A stretch of DNA of 11,984 nt, taken from NCBI GenBank assembly GCA_024636395.1, contig JAGXHD010000009.1, forward strand, positions 1-11,984. The letters are read 5' to 3'. A program made the position numbers and the translations under genes. The notes beneath the pieces were generated by a model that ran no database searches, was not told the DNA's origin, and was given only the letters and a program-made list of their open reading frames with translations. Source of the stretch: Sulfitobacter sp. GTDB lineage: Bacteria > Pseudomonadota > Alphaproteobacteria > Rhodobacterales > Rhodobacteraceae. Below are positions 1-6,315 of this stretch, piece by piece; within the stretch, counting starts at the first letter, position 1, and each line of letters starts with the position of its first letter.

Positions 1-38
1 CAGAGGATGAGATCGGCGTGAAATCCCTTCAGGGGTAA
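1..38 (+). CDS. Possible 3' end of an upstream gene (partial)
   Basis: Only one forward frame stays open from the window edge. It begins at base 3 and reads EDEIGVKSLQG before a TAA stop at 36-38. The other two forward frames stop within the first 20 bases. The piece is too short to name a family. It would lie 18 bp upstream of the ACT-domain gene in the same direction, so the two could be co-transcribed. This is weak evidence and could be chance. Confidence 0.3.
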   Translation, partial: EDEIGVKSLQG

Positions 39-56
39 CCCAAAAGGCCCTCAGAC

Positions 57-476
57 ATGCCCGATATCGCCCATAGCGCGCAGGATATGATCGCAGGTAT
101 GACGCCCCGGCGCACGGCGGGCGAATATGTCTTTGCAACCACGGATGATCCTGCGCTGGTCCGCGATCTTGCCCCTCAGGCGCAAGGTGTCTTTGCCGAG
201 GCCGAAGGCACTTCGATGATCCTGCCTGTCGATCTGGCCGCCAAGGCCGGTTTCGACGTCACCGCTCCAATGCACTGCATCACTCTTGCCGTCTATTCCG
301 CGCTCGACGGGGTTGGGCTGACCGCTGCCGTGGCGGGCGCCCTGGCCCAGCACGGCATCCCCTGCAACATGGTGGCGGCCTTTCACCATGATCATGTGTT
401 CGTGCCTGTCGCCTCTTCCGCCTATGCAATCGAAATTCTGCAAGCGCTCCAGAAGCGCTACATCACAAAGCGTTGA
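57..476 (+). CDS. ACT-domain protein (DUF2241 / CASTOR-like ACT type)
   Basis: This 139-residue protein has the layout of small stand-alone ACT proteins. An N-terminal ACT-like half runs to about residue 70 (GEYVFATTDD near residue 22, then EAEGTSMILP near 48). A C-terminal ACT half contains ITLAVYSALDGVGLTAAV (75-92) and the family-typical HHDHVFVP (110-117). Proteins of this kind are thought to bind amino acids and act as cytoplasmic sensors; no enzymatic residue is visible and the ligand is unknown. The ATG at 57 is preceded only by a weak AAAGG-type ribosome site. The length fits the family, so the gene looks complete. No partner gene is adjacent that reveals its role. Confidence 0.85.
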   Translation: MPDIAHSAQDMIAGMTPRRTAGEYVFATTDDPALVRDLAPQAQGVFAEAEGTSMILPVDLAAKAGFDVTAPMHCITLAVYSALDGVGLTAAVAGALAQHGIPCNMVAAFHHDHVFVPVASSAYAIEILQALQKRYITKR

Positions 477-506
477 CCGCCTGTACCGCTTTTCAATCGC
501 CTATCT

Positions 507-523
507 GTTAAACTATCGTTAAA
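507..523. promoter_or_regulatory. CtrA-like paired TTAA site
   Basis: Two copies of GTTAAA lie 11 bp apart, at 507-512 and 518-523. They give an exact TTAA-N7-TTAA arrangement (508-511 and 519-522), which is the spacing of the CtrA response-regulator box in alphaproteobacteria. The site lies 31 bp after the ACT gene and about 160 bp before the FabH-like gene. The match is seen in the sequence; regulation by CtrA is inference, and AT-rich intergenic DNA can give such matches by chance. Confidence 0.35.
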
Positions 524-562
524 ACCACTAAATCATTTCCGTGCGCAGCTAGTTTACAGGAG

Positions 563-670
563 ATGAACAAGGGGTGGACGCATGGCACCCCCGTAATAAA
601 ATCGCGCTATCCACAGGCAGTTTTTCGCGCATATCCACAGGCAGTTTTTCGCGCAATAGCTTGTAAGTAA
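563..670 (+). CDS. Possible 35-codon micro-ORF containing the tandem repeat
   Basis: An ATG at 563 opens a frame of 35 codons ending in TAA at 668-670. It reads MNKGWTHGTPVIKSR, then two copies of YPQAVFRA, then IACK. The purine-rich AGGAG at 558-562 directly abuts the ATG, which is too close for a normal Shine-Dalgarno sequence, so translation is doubtful. The stop overlaps the region that supplies the ribosome site of the next gene (AAAGAGG, 669-675). If translated, it would be a leader peptide for the FabH-like gene. It may equally be a chance ORF. Confidence 0.2.
   Translation: MNKGWTHGTPVIKSRYPQAVFRAYPQAVFRAIACK
608..655. repeat. Perfect 24-bp tandem duplication
   Basis: Bases 608-631 are repeated exactly at 632-655. 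The unit begins TATCCACAGGCAG and ends CGCGCA, with a run of five T in the middle. The first nine bases of each copy, with the base before it, read CTATCCACA (607-615) and ATATCCACA (631-639). Each matches the DnaA box TTATCCACA at eight of nine positions. The period is 24 bp, so any reading frame is preserved. The array lies 28 bp upstream of the FabH-like start codon. Confidence 0.9.
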
Positions 671-683
671 AGAGGAATAAGAG

Positions 684-1808
684 ATGTACACACCCGCAAT
701 CACCGGTACAGGCGTTTTCACCCCCGCGCAGGTCATCACCAATGCCGAACTGGTCGAGGCCTTCAACGCCTATGTGGACATTTACAACGCCGAAAACGCA
801 GGGCCCATCGCCGCCGGTGATCTGCCCGCCAAGGATTACTCGTCCGAAGATTTCATCGTAAAATCTTCCGGCATCAATCAACGTTATGTCCTTGATAAAT
901 CGGGCATCCTCGATCCTCACGTGATGCACCCGCTTCTGCGCCAGCGCAGTGATGACGAGCCCTCCCAGATGGCCGAAATGGCGCTCGACGCGGCCAACAA
1001 GGCCCTCGCCGCCGCGGGCAAAACAGCTGCCGATGTAGATGCTGTAATCTGCGCTGCGTCCAACCTAGAGCGGGCTTATCCCGCTGTCGCGATCGAAATT
1101 CAAAATCTTCTGAATATCAATGGCTTCGCGTTCGATATGAATGTCGCCTGTTCCTCTGCCACATTCGGAATTCAAGCCGCCGCCGACATGATCCGCTCCG
1201 GCTCCATCCGCAGCGCACTCGTCGTCAATCCAGAAATATGCTCCGCTCACTTGGAATGGCGCGACCGCGATTGCCACTTCATCTTCGGCGACGTTGCCAC
1301 CGCCACACTGATCGAGCGCGCAGAGAATGCAACGGGCCCCTATTTCGAAATTAAATCAACCCGTTGTGCGACTGACTTCTCGAACAACATCCGCAACAAC
1401 AACGGCTTCCTGCGCCGCTCCCGGCCCGATGGCGTCGCCGATCGCCGCGACATGCAGTTCATGCAGAACGGTCGTAAAGTGTTCAAGGAAGTCCTGCCAA
1501 TGGTCGCAGATCACATCGCAAGTCACATGAACGAAACGGGCGTAGAAGCAAGCGATCTCAAGCGCCTTTGGTTGCATCAGGCGAACAAGACCATGAATGA
1601 TTTCATCGGAAAAAAAGTGCTTGGCCGTACACCTGAGACCGGCGAACAGCCCAATATCCTGCAAGACTACGCCAACACCTCATCCGCCGGGTCGATCATC
1701 GCCTTTTCTAAATATTCCAACGACCTGGAAGACGGAGACATCGGTCTCATCTGCTCCTTCGGTGCGGGGTATTCCGTGGGGTCCGTGATCCTTCAAAAGC
1801 ACGTCTAA
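684..1808 (+). CDS. Beta-ketoacyl-ACP synthase III family protein (FabH-like, long form)
   Basis: This 374-residue thiolase-fold condensing enzyme should join an acyl-CoA or acyl-ACP primer with malonyl-ACP, or carry out a related acyl transfer, in the cytoplasm. The catalytic triad of the KAS III family is visible: Cys156 in NVACSSATFG, His298 in LHQANK and Asn331 in YANTSSAGS. The C-terminal glycine-rich CSFGAGYSVGS (357-367) also fits. Housekeeping FabH is about 320 residues. The extra length is mainly N-terminal (residues 30-95), resembling the longer FabH homologues that take medium-chain or unusual primers. The ATG at 684 has AAAGAGG eight bases upstream. No fab or acp genes adjoin it, so it is probably an accessory paralogue. 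Its stop overlaps the stop of the arsH-like gene by four bases. Confidence 0.88.
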   Translation: MYTPAITGTGVFTPAQVITNAELVEAFNAYVDIYNAENAGPIAAGDLPAKDYSSEDFIVKSSGINQRYVLDKSGILDPHVMHPLLRQRSDDEPSQMAEMALDAANKALAAAGKTAADVDAVICAASNLERAYPAVAIEIQNLLNINGFAFDMNVACSSATFGIQAAADMIRSGSIRSALVVNPEICSAHLEWRDRDCHFIFGDVATATLIERAENATGPYFEIKSTRCATDFSNNIRNNNGFLRRSRPDGVADRRDMQFMQNGRKVFKEVLPMVADHIASHMNETGVEASDLKRLWLHQANKTMNDFIGKKVLGRTPETGEQPNILQDYANTSSAGSIIAFSKYSNDLEDGDIGLICSFGAGYSVGSVILQKHV

Positions 1809-2527
1809 ATGTCTTTAAGTGAGACGCGCTTATGCACTGCCTCGGCGCTCTCGATCCGCTCAGAATACCGGTCGACCAGGTATGCGGATCGCCCCCGTAC
1901 CATCCATGTGAACTTCACAAGCTCTTCCATGACGTCCACCACACGTGCATAAAACGGCCCCGCAGGCAATCGCCCCTCGTCGTCAAATTCGAGCCAGGCC
2001 TTAGGGATACTCGACTGATTGGGGATTGTGACCATCCGCATCCAGCGGCCAAGGATGCGCATCTGGTTCACGGCGTTGAACGATTGAGACCCCCCCGACA
2101 CCTGCATGATCGCAAGGGTCTTGCCCTGTGTCGGCCGGATGCCTCCCTGCATCGACAGGGGCAGCCAGTCGATCTGGGATTTCATGATGCCCGTCATAGC
2201 CCCGTGCCGCTCGGGGCTCGACCAGACCATTCCTTCGGCCCAAATGGCCAGATCACGCAGTTCAACAACTTTTAGATGATCAGGTTCTGCACCGTCCGGC
2301 TGGGGCAAACCCTTGGGGTCAAATATTTTCACTTTACACCCCAGATGCTGCAAAATGCGCGCGGATTCCTCCACGGCCCGGCGTGAGTAGCTCTGTTCGC
2401 GCAGCGAACCGTAGAGCAACAGGATACGTGGAGCATGCCCGTCATCCTCGGGCGCCTTCAACGCGGTCACGTCAATCTGCGGGAGCGCCTCCAGCACCAA
2501 GGCGGGAAGATCATCAGGCACTTTCAT
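1805..2527 (-). CDS. arsH: ArsH-type NADPH-dependent FMN reductase
   Basis: This 240-residue flavodoxin-fold oxidoreductase closely fits ArsH. It shows the FMN phosphate loop YGSLREQSYSR (39-49), SSPERHGAMTGIMKSQIDW (103-121), RPTQGKTLAIMQVSGGSQSF (131-150) and the ArsH-typical GRWMRMVTIPNQSSIPKA (from 160). ArsH proteins oxidise trivalent organoarsenicals, and homologues also reduce quinones, iron or azo compounds with NADPH. I start it at the ATG at 2527; a TTG two codons upstream (2533) is the alternative. Neither has a strong ribosome site. The start lies inside the end of the upstream CII-like gene (stop at 2514), so translation is probably coupled. No arsR, arsB, arsC or acr3 gene is in the window, so an arsenic role is uncertain. 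Confidence 0.9.
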   Translation of the reverse strand: MKVPDDLPALVLEALPQIDVTALKAPEDDGHAPRILLLYGSLREQSYSRRAVEESARILQHLGCKVKIFDPKGLPQPDGAEPDHLKVVELRDLAIWAEGMVWSSPERHGAMTGIMKSQIDWLPLSMQGGIRPTQGKTLAIMQVSGGSQSFNAVNQMRILGRWMRMVTIPNQSSIPKAWLEFDDEGRLPAGPFYARVVDVMEELVKFTWMVRGRSAYLVDRYSERIESAEAVHKRVSLKDI

Positions 2528-2972
2528 TCTCAAGATGCATCTTCATATCAACCAGAACCTGCTGCAAAATAGATGTTTCCTTCAAAAGCCGCTTCGCTTC
2601 GTTTACCGTAATTTTACCGTCAGAAATGGAGAGTTGATACTCCCCCATCAGAATTGCAAACCGCTGGCTCAGCGCGATCACGTCCGTGTTGACGCTGCCT
2701 TTCGCGCTTTGATTTGTACGGCCTTGGTCAAACTCCACGCGCGCACCAGACAATTCAGCGAGCGCCTGTGTGACATGCGGGTAACCAGCCGCCATTTCCA
2801 GCGCGGCAACAGCATTTACAGGCATAAAGCGGTCGGCATGCTCATCATGATCAGAGTAATAACGCCCCAGCGTCGCCTTGGATTTTCCGGTGACTTCACA
2901 GGCAGCCTCGATCCCGACCGCTTTGACCAAAGCTTCGGTGTGCTTTTTCAGATAATTCCTTGCTGCATTCAT
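2514..2972 (-). CDS. Small helix-turn-helix protein resembling phage CII-like (CP76) regulators
   Basis: The protein has 152 residues. An N-terminal helical segment is followed by a probable helix-turn-helix at residues 21-40 (IEAACEVTGKSKATLGRYYS). Then FMPVNAVAALEMAAGYPHV (49-67) resembles the second part of phage CII/CP76-type DNA-binding proteins. The C-terminal third (100-148) is predicted helical and rich in charged residues, possibly for oligomerisation. The chosen ATG at 2972 has GAGGG eight bases upstream, which supports it over the TTG at 2987. The gene overlaps the arsH-like start by 14 bases. A role as transcriptional regulator, perhaps of its own two-gene unit, is inference. No other phage genes are present. 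Confidence 0.7.
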   Translation of the reverse strand: MNAARNYLKKHTEALVKAVGIEAACEVTGKSKATLGRYYSDHDEHADRFMPVNAVAALEMAAGYPHVTQALAELSGARVEFDQGRTNQSAKGSVNTDVIALSQRFAILMGEYQLSISDGKITVNEAKRLLKETSILQQVLVDMKMHLENESA

Positions 2973-3032
2973 GCTAGTGACCCTCAACTTCTAAACAGCT
3001 TTCCCAGCCATACCGTCCTGCAACATCCTGAC

Positions 3033-3061
3033 CTAGAGCATTTTCCCGGTAAACTTGTCAA
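3033..3061 (-). promoter_or_regulatory. Possible promoter of the CII-like/arsH unit
   Basis: Read on the minus strand, a perfect TTGACA (-35, bases 3061-3056) is followed after 17 bases by CTCTAG (3038-3033). The -35 is consensus but the -10 is poor. The position, about 60 bases before the ATG at 2972, is suitable. This is a pattern match only. Confidence 0.3.
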
Positions 3062-3062
3062 T

Positions 3063-3079
3063 AAGACGCAGATCGTCTT
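3063..3079. repeat. Short inverted repeat in the tdk leader
   Basis: AAGACG (3063-3068) and CGTCTT (3074-3079) form a perfect six-base stem with a five-base loop, about 34 bases before the tdk start codon. There is no T-run after it, so it is not an intrinsic terminator. It could be an operator or a leader hairpin. It also lies directly upstream of the minus-strand TTGACA of the divergent unit. Confidence 0.4.
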
Positions 3080-3112
3080 GCGCCCGCGCACGACAGGCGC
3101 ATAAGTAGAAAA

Positions 3113-3694
3113 ATGGCCAAGCTATACTTCAATTATTCGACCATGAACGCAGGCAAATCGACCGTCCTGCTCCAGGCTGCGCACAATTACCGCGAGCGCG
3201 GCATGGCGCCCTATCTGATCACGGCACAGCTCGACAATCGTGCGGGTGCAGGTCGGATCGCGTCGCGGATCGGCATCGGCCAGGATGCAGATACTTATGA
3301 TGGCTCTGAAGATCTCTTCAGCAAAATTGAGGCGCGGATCGCCGCTGGTCCCTGTGACTGTATCTTTATCGACGAGGCCCATTTTCTGAGTGATGCGCAG
3401 GTGTGGCAGCTTGCTCATGCAGTCGACGACCTAGGCGTTCCGATCATGTGCTACGGTTTGCGCGTAGATTTTCGCGGCCAGCTTTTTCCCGGCTCCGCCG
3501 CCCTGCTCGCCCTGTGCGACGAGATGCGAGAGATCCGCACGATTTGCCACTGCGGCAAGAAGGCGACCATGGTGATCCGGCAAGACCCGCAAGGCCGGGT
3601 TATCCGTGAGGGCGCGCAGGTCCAGATTGGTGGCAACGAAAGCTATGTCTCGCTGTGCCGGAGGCATTGGCGGGAGGCTGTCGGCGAGCGTTAG
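3113..3694 (+). CDS. tdk: Thymidine kinase (type II, TK1-like)
   Basis: The 193-residue enzyme phosphorylates thymidine with ATP in the pyrimidine salvage pathway. The P-loop is STMNAGKST (9-17). The catalytic acid lies in FIDEAHF (Glu88). The lasso/thymidine-binding end contains GNESYVSLCRRHW (174-186). The zinc site is complete: Cys145, Cys147, Cys182 and His185, in the spacing of bacterial TK1-type enzymes. Length and motifs indicate an intact gene. The ATG at 3113 lacks a clear Shine-Dalgarno sequence (only AAGTAGAAAA upstream). The gene is divergent from the CII-like/arsH unit. It converges on the dehydrogenase gene, with stop codons overlapping by three bases in TTAG (3691-3694). Confidence 0.97.
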   Translation: MAKLYFNYSTMNAGKSTVLLQAAHNYRERGMAPYLITAQLDNRAGAGRIASRIGIGQDADTYDGSEDLFSKIEARIAAGPCDCIFIDEAHFLSDAQVWQLAHAVDDLGVPIMCYGLRVDFRGQLFPGSAALLALCDEMREIRTICHCGKKATMVIRQDPQGRVIREGAQVQIGGNESYVSLCRRHWREAVGER

Positions 3695-4641
3695 ACCGGA
3701 TTTGGTGGAGGATCGCCACGAAGGAACGCTTGTAGATTCTCAACTACCATACGCCCCATATCCACACGAACCTCCTCTGTTGACGTACCCATATGCGGTA
3801 ACAGGACCACGTTATCCAGATCGCGCAGCGCCTGTGGGACCTCCGGCTCGAACTCATACACATCCAGGCCTGCGCCACCGATAACGCCCCGCTCAAGTGC
3901 GTCGATCAGCGCAGTTTGCGAGATCACATCGCCACGGGCGATATTGATAAGGCGGGCATGCGGCTGCATCGCAGAGAGAATACCGGCGTCAATCATGTGT
4001 CGCGTTTCGGGACTGCCCGGAACCGACGTCACCAAAACGTCGACCTGCGATGCCATTTCTCTTAGGTCACTGTGGAAAGATGCTTCGAAATCAACCTCCT
4101 TCCGGCTGCGCCCAAAGTATCTGACGTCCATCCCAAAGCCGAAGTGGCAGCGTCGCGCGATGGCCTGCCCGATCCGGCCCATGCCAACGATGCCCACGGT
4201 TTTACCGGTCAGATGCAGTCCGAGCATCTGCGTCGGATGCCAGCCCTCCCATGCGCCCGCCCGGACCATACGCTCCCCTTCGCCCGCCCGCCGCGCGCTC
4301 ATCAGCATCAGCGTCATCGCGATGTCAGCGGTGGCGTCGGTCACGGCCCCTGGTGTATTAGTCACGCTCAGCCCCGCAGCCTTTGCCGCAGCCACATCGA
4401 TATGGTTGTACCCCACACCAAAATTGGCGAGGATCTTGCAACGTGGTTGCGGCACATCCGCAAACACCTCGGCCGAAAACTGATCTCCGAGGGTACACAT
4501 CACACCGTCAAAATCATGCAGCGCCGCGCACATTTCATCGTGGCTCAGCGGCGTAGTTTTATCCCGTCGCACCACGTCCAGCCCTTCAAGTGCTGGATAA
4601 ACAGCGTCCGGCAATACTCTGGCAATCAATACTCTTTTCAA
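3691..4641 (-). CDS. D-2-hydroxyacid dehydrogenase (glyoxylate/hydroxypyruvate reductase-like)
   Basis: This 316-residue NAD(P)-dependent dehydrogenase should interconvert a 2-oxoacid such as glyoxylate or hydroxypyruvate with its D-2-hydroxyacid. The substrate-loop region NFGVGYNHID is at 73-82. The Rossmann motif is GIVGMGRIGQA (150-160). The catalytic residues are Arg236 in NIARGD, Glu265 in YEFEPEVP and His283 in LPHMGTST. The start is a TTG at 4641, supported by a strong purine-rich ribosome site (AGGGGGGAG, 4656-4648) six bases upstream. The TTG overlaps the stop of the csaA-like gene (TTGA), so it is the last gene of a coupled operon. The true substrate cannot be read from the sequence. 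Confidence 0.92.
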   Translation of the reverse strand: MKRVLIARVLPDAVYPALEGLDVVRRDKTTPLSHDEMCAALHDFDGVMCTLGDQFSAEVFADVPQPRCKILANFGVGYNHIDVAAAKAAGLSVTNTPGAVTDATADIAMTLMLMSARRAGEGERMVRAGAWEGWHPTQMLGLHLTGKTVGIVGMGRIGQAIARRCHFGFGMDVRYFGRSRKEVDFEASFHSDLREMASQVDVLVTSVPGSPETRHMIDAGILSAMQPHARLINIARGDVISQTALIDALERGVIGGAGLDVYEFEPEVPQALRDLDNVVLLPHMGTSTEEVRVDMGRMVVENLQAFLRGDPPPNPV

Positions 4642-4976
4642 TGCATTCTCCCCCCTGATGGTGTCTCTTGATCGGGTGTGACCAGAACGATCGCACCATT
4701 TTTATCTGGCACGCCAAGCACGAGTACTTCGGACATGAACGGCCCAATCTGGCGTGGTGGAAAATTCACCACAGCCATCACCTGGCGCCCGATCAATCCT
4801 TCGGGTGTATAGTGCACCGTGATCTGGGCGGAGGTCTTGCGCACACCTATATCGTCACCAAAGTCTATCCACAGCTTGATCGCAGGCTTGCGCGCTTCGG
4901 GAAAGGCCTCTGCCTTGATCACACGCCCCGTGCGCACATCAACTTTCATGAAATCGTCAAACGATATCTCACCCAC
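4638..4976 (-). CDS. csaA: CsaA-like tRNA-binding domain protein
   Basis: This 112-residue stand-alone OB-fold protein has the full CsaA pattern: FDDFMKVDVRTGRVIKAEAF (6-25), PEARKPAIKLWIDFG (26-40), SAQIT (49-53), LIGRQVMAVVNFPPRQIGPF (61-80) and SEVLVLG (82-88). CsaA proteins bind tRNA or act as export chaperones; their role outside Bacillus is not well defined. The start is taken as the GTG at 4976, with GGGAG seven bases upstream inside proC. This start gives the normal family length of about 110 residues. The longer upstream reading is out-of-frame proC sequence with no family similarity. It overlaps the proC stop by eight bases and the dehydrogenase TTG start by two. Confidence 0.9.
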   Translation of the reverse strand: MGEISFDDFMKVDVRTGRVIKAEAFPEARKPAIKLWIDFGDDIGVRKTSAQITVHYTPEGLIGRQVMAVVNFPPRQIGPFMSEVLVLGVPDKNGAIVLVTPDQETPSGGRMH

Positions 4977-5784
4977 GCGACAGCTCCCGTGACCGGTCCG
5001 CCGCTGCCGCCACCGCGCGTCGCAGCAAGGCGGGAAAGCCGTCGGTCTCGTCCATAAGCACTTCGAGAGCTGCCTGTGTTGTGCCATTCGGGCTGGTCAC
5101 GTTGATCCGTAATTGGCCCGGATCCTCCCCCGACTGGATCGCCAGTGCCCCCGCGCCGGCCACGGTCGCACGCGCCAGTTGCAGGGCCATCGCTTCGGGC
5201 AGACCTTGCGCGACCCCTGCCGCTGCCATCGTTTCGATCATGTGAAACACATAGGCAGGACCGGAGCCGCTGACGCCTGTCACGGCATCGATCTGCGCCT
5301 CCTCGCTCAGCCGCACGACCTCTCCCACAGCCGACAGAAGCACTTCGGCCTCGTCGAGCCCAGAAGTGCCCGCAGCGTCATTACCAATGATCGCCGTGAT
5401 CCCTTGGGAAATCGCCGCCGGCGTATTGGGCATGGCCCGCACGACTGGCGTCTGCATGCCCAATGTATGCTCGAAGAACGATATCGGCGTGCCAGCCGCC
5501 ACGCTCACGAACACTGTGCTGCCATCGCCCATGGCGCGCAGCGTCGGAAGGGCTTCGGCCATCATCTGCGGCTTGACCGCAACGAGGACAATGGCGGGGC
5601 GCTCCGGCAGATCTTCATTGAGGTGAACACCGGTCGCCCGCAGCCAGTCTGAGGGATGCGGATCGCTGACCCAGACAGACCCGACTGGCAATCCGCGCGC
5701 AAGCCACCCCGCCAGCATTGCAGATCCCATTTTACCGCAGCCCAGAAGCACCAGCCCGTCCGCCGCAATTCGTGAATTTTCCAT
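4969..5784 (-). CDS. proC: Pyrroline-5-carboxylate reductase
   Basis: This 271-residue enzyme carries out the last step of proline synthesis, reducing 1-pyrroline-5-carboxylate with NAD(P)H. The Rossmann loop is LLGCGKMGSAMLAG (13-26). Further family motifs are VAVKPQ (68-73), MPNTPAAISQG (118-128), GVSGSGPAYVFHMIE (170-184) and TSPNGTTQAALEVL (230-243), the last two being the ProC signature region. The ATG at 5784 is chosen because GGGGGA stands four bases upstream. A GTG four codons earlier (5796) is possible but lacks a better ribosome site. The gene lies 30 bp downstream of the ybjN-like gene and overlaps csaA, which makes a four-gene minus-strand operon. Confidence 0.97.
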   Translation of the reverse strand: MENSRIAADGLVLLGCGKMGSAMLAGWLARGLPVGSVWVSDPHPSDWLRATGVHLNEDLPERPAIVLVAVKPQMMAEALPTLRAMGDGSTVFVSVAAGTPISFFEHTLGMQTPVVRAMPNTPAAISQGITAIIGNDAAGTSGLDEAEVLLSAVGEVVRLSEEAQIDAVTGVSGSGPAYVFHMIETMAAAGVAQGLPEAMALQLARATVAGAGALAIQSGEDPGQLRINVTSPNGTTQAALEVLMDETDGFPALLRRAVAAAADRSRELSRG

Positions 5785-5814
5785 ATCATCCCCCACGTTG
5801 TTCGGGAGATAGGC

Positions 5815-6315
5815 TTACGCGTGCCCGTAGGCCTCCGCAATGGCGACTTGCAGTGCTTGTTGCGGTGTTCTATCGCCCCAAACAACCAGTTGCACGGCGG
5901 GATAGTAGCGCTCCGCACTCATGATGGCCGCGCTGATCATCGTATCGATCTGCTCAGCCGAGGCCACATGGCCGCCAGACAGGACCAGCCCGTAGCGGTA
6001 GACCATCATCTGCTGCTCCGCCCAATAGGTAAACGCGCCTGCCCAGCAACGATCATTCACTTCGTTGAGCAAGCCATAAAGCGCGGGTAATTTATCGGCC
6101 GGCGGTTCCATCTCGAACGTACAGATCAGCCTCAAGGTCTCGTCAAAAGCCGACCACGCCAGCGTGACCTGGTAGGTCCGCCACTGCGCCTCGACTTCCA
6201 TCGCGATCTGCTCGTCGGAGATCCGGTCGAACGCCCATTCATGGTGCTCCGCTACCGTTTCAACGATATCGATGGGATGCGCGTCGTCTTCCAGATACTG
6301 CTCTGTCAGGGCCAT
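5815..6315 (-). CDS. YbjN-domain protein
   Basis: The 166-residue protein matches the bacterial YbjN-type domain (a type III secretion chaperone-like fold). It has an N-terminal segment PIDIVETVAEHHEWAFDRIS, a central beta-rich region with LICTFEMEPPADKLPALYGL and LLNEVNDRCWAGAF, then MMVYRYGLVLSGG. The C-terminal half is helical. No catalytic motif is seen and the molecular role of these proteins is unclear. No signal peptide is visible, so it is probably cytoplasmic. The ATG at 6315 is preceded by AAGAGGTGG at good spacing. It is the first gene of the operon with proC, csaA-like and the dehydrogenase. Confidence 0.88.
   Translation of the reverse strand: MALTEQYLEDDAHPIDIVETVAEHHEWAFDRISDEQIAMEVEAQWRTYQVTLAWSAFDETLRLICTFEMEPPADKLPALYGLLNEVNDRCWAGAFTYWAEQQMMVYRYGLVLSGGHVASAEQIDTMISAAIMSAERYYPAVQLVVWGDRTPQQALQVAIAEAYGHA

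Noticed and set aside
607..655. Replication origin based on the near-DnaA boxes
   Set aside because: Only two imperfect boxes are present, without an AT-rich unwinding region or origin-associated genes such as dnaA, parA or repC.
1832..2275. Plus-strand ORF of 147 codons opposite arsH
   Set aside because: Composition (many His, Pro, Arg) and position opposite a well conserved gene mark it as a shadow; no motif is seen.
2514..2972. Prophage remnant around the CII-like gene
   Set aside because: No integrase, structural, lysis or replication gene and no attachment-site repeats were seen nearby; the flanking genes are ordinary chromosomal ones.
2535..3104. Plus-strand ORF of 189 codons opposite the CII-like gene
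   Set aside because: It has no recognised motif, while the minus-strand frame has a good ribosome site and a helix-turn-helix; choosing both is not supported.
4072..4671. Plus-strand ORF of 199 codons opposite the dehydrogenase
   Set aside because: It is a His/Arg-rich shadow of the dehydrogenase gene, whose catalytic motifs are all present on the other strand.
4977..5087. N-terminal extension of the csaA-like protein
   Set aside because: The extra 37 residues are out-of-frame proC sequence rich in Arg and Cys; the GTG at 4976 with GGGAG upstream gives the normal family length.
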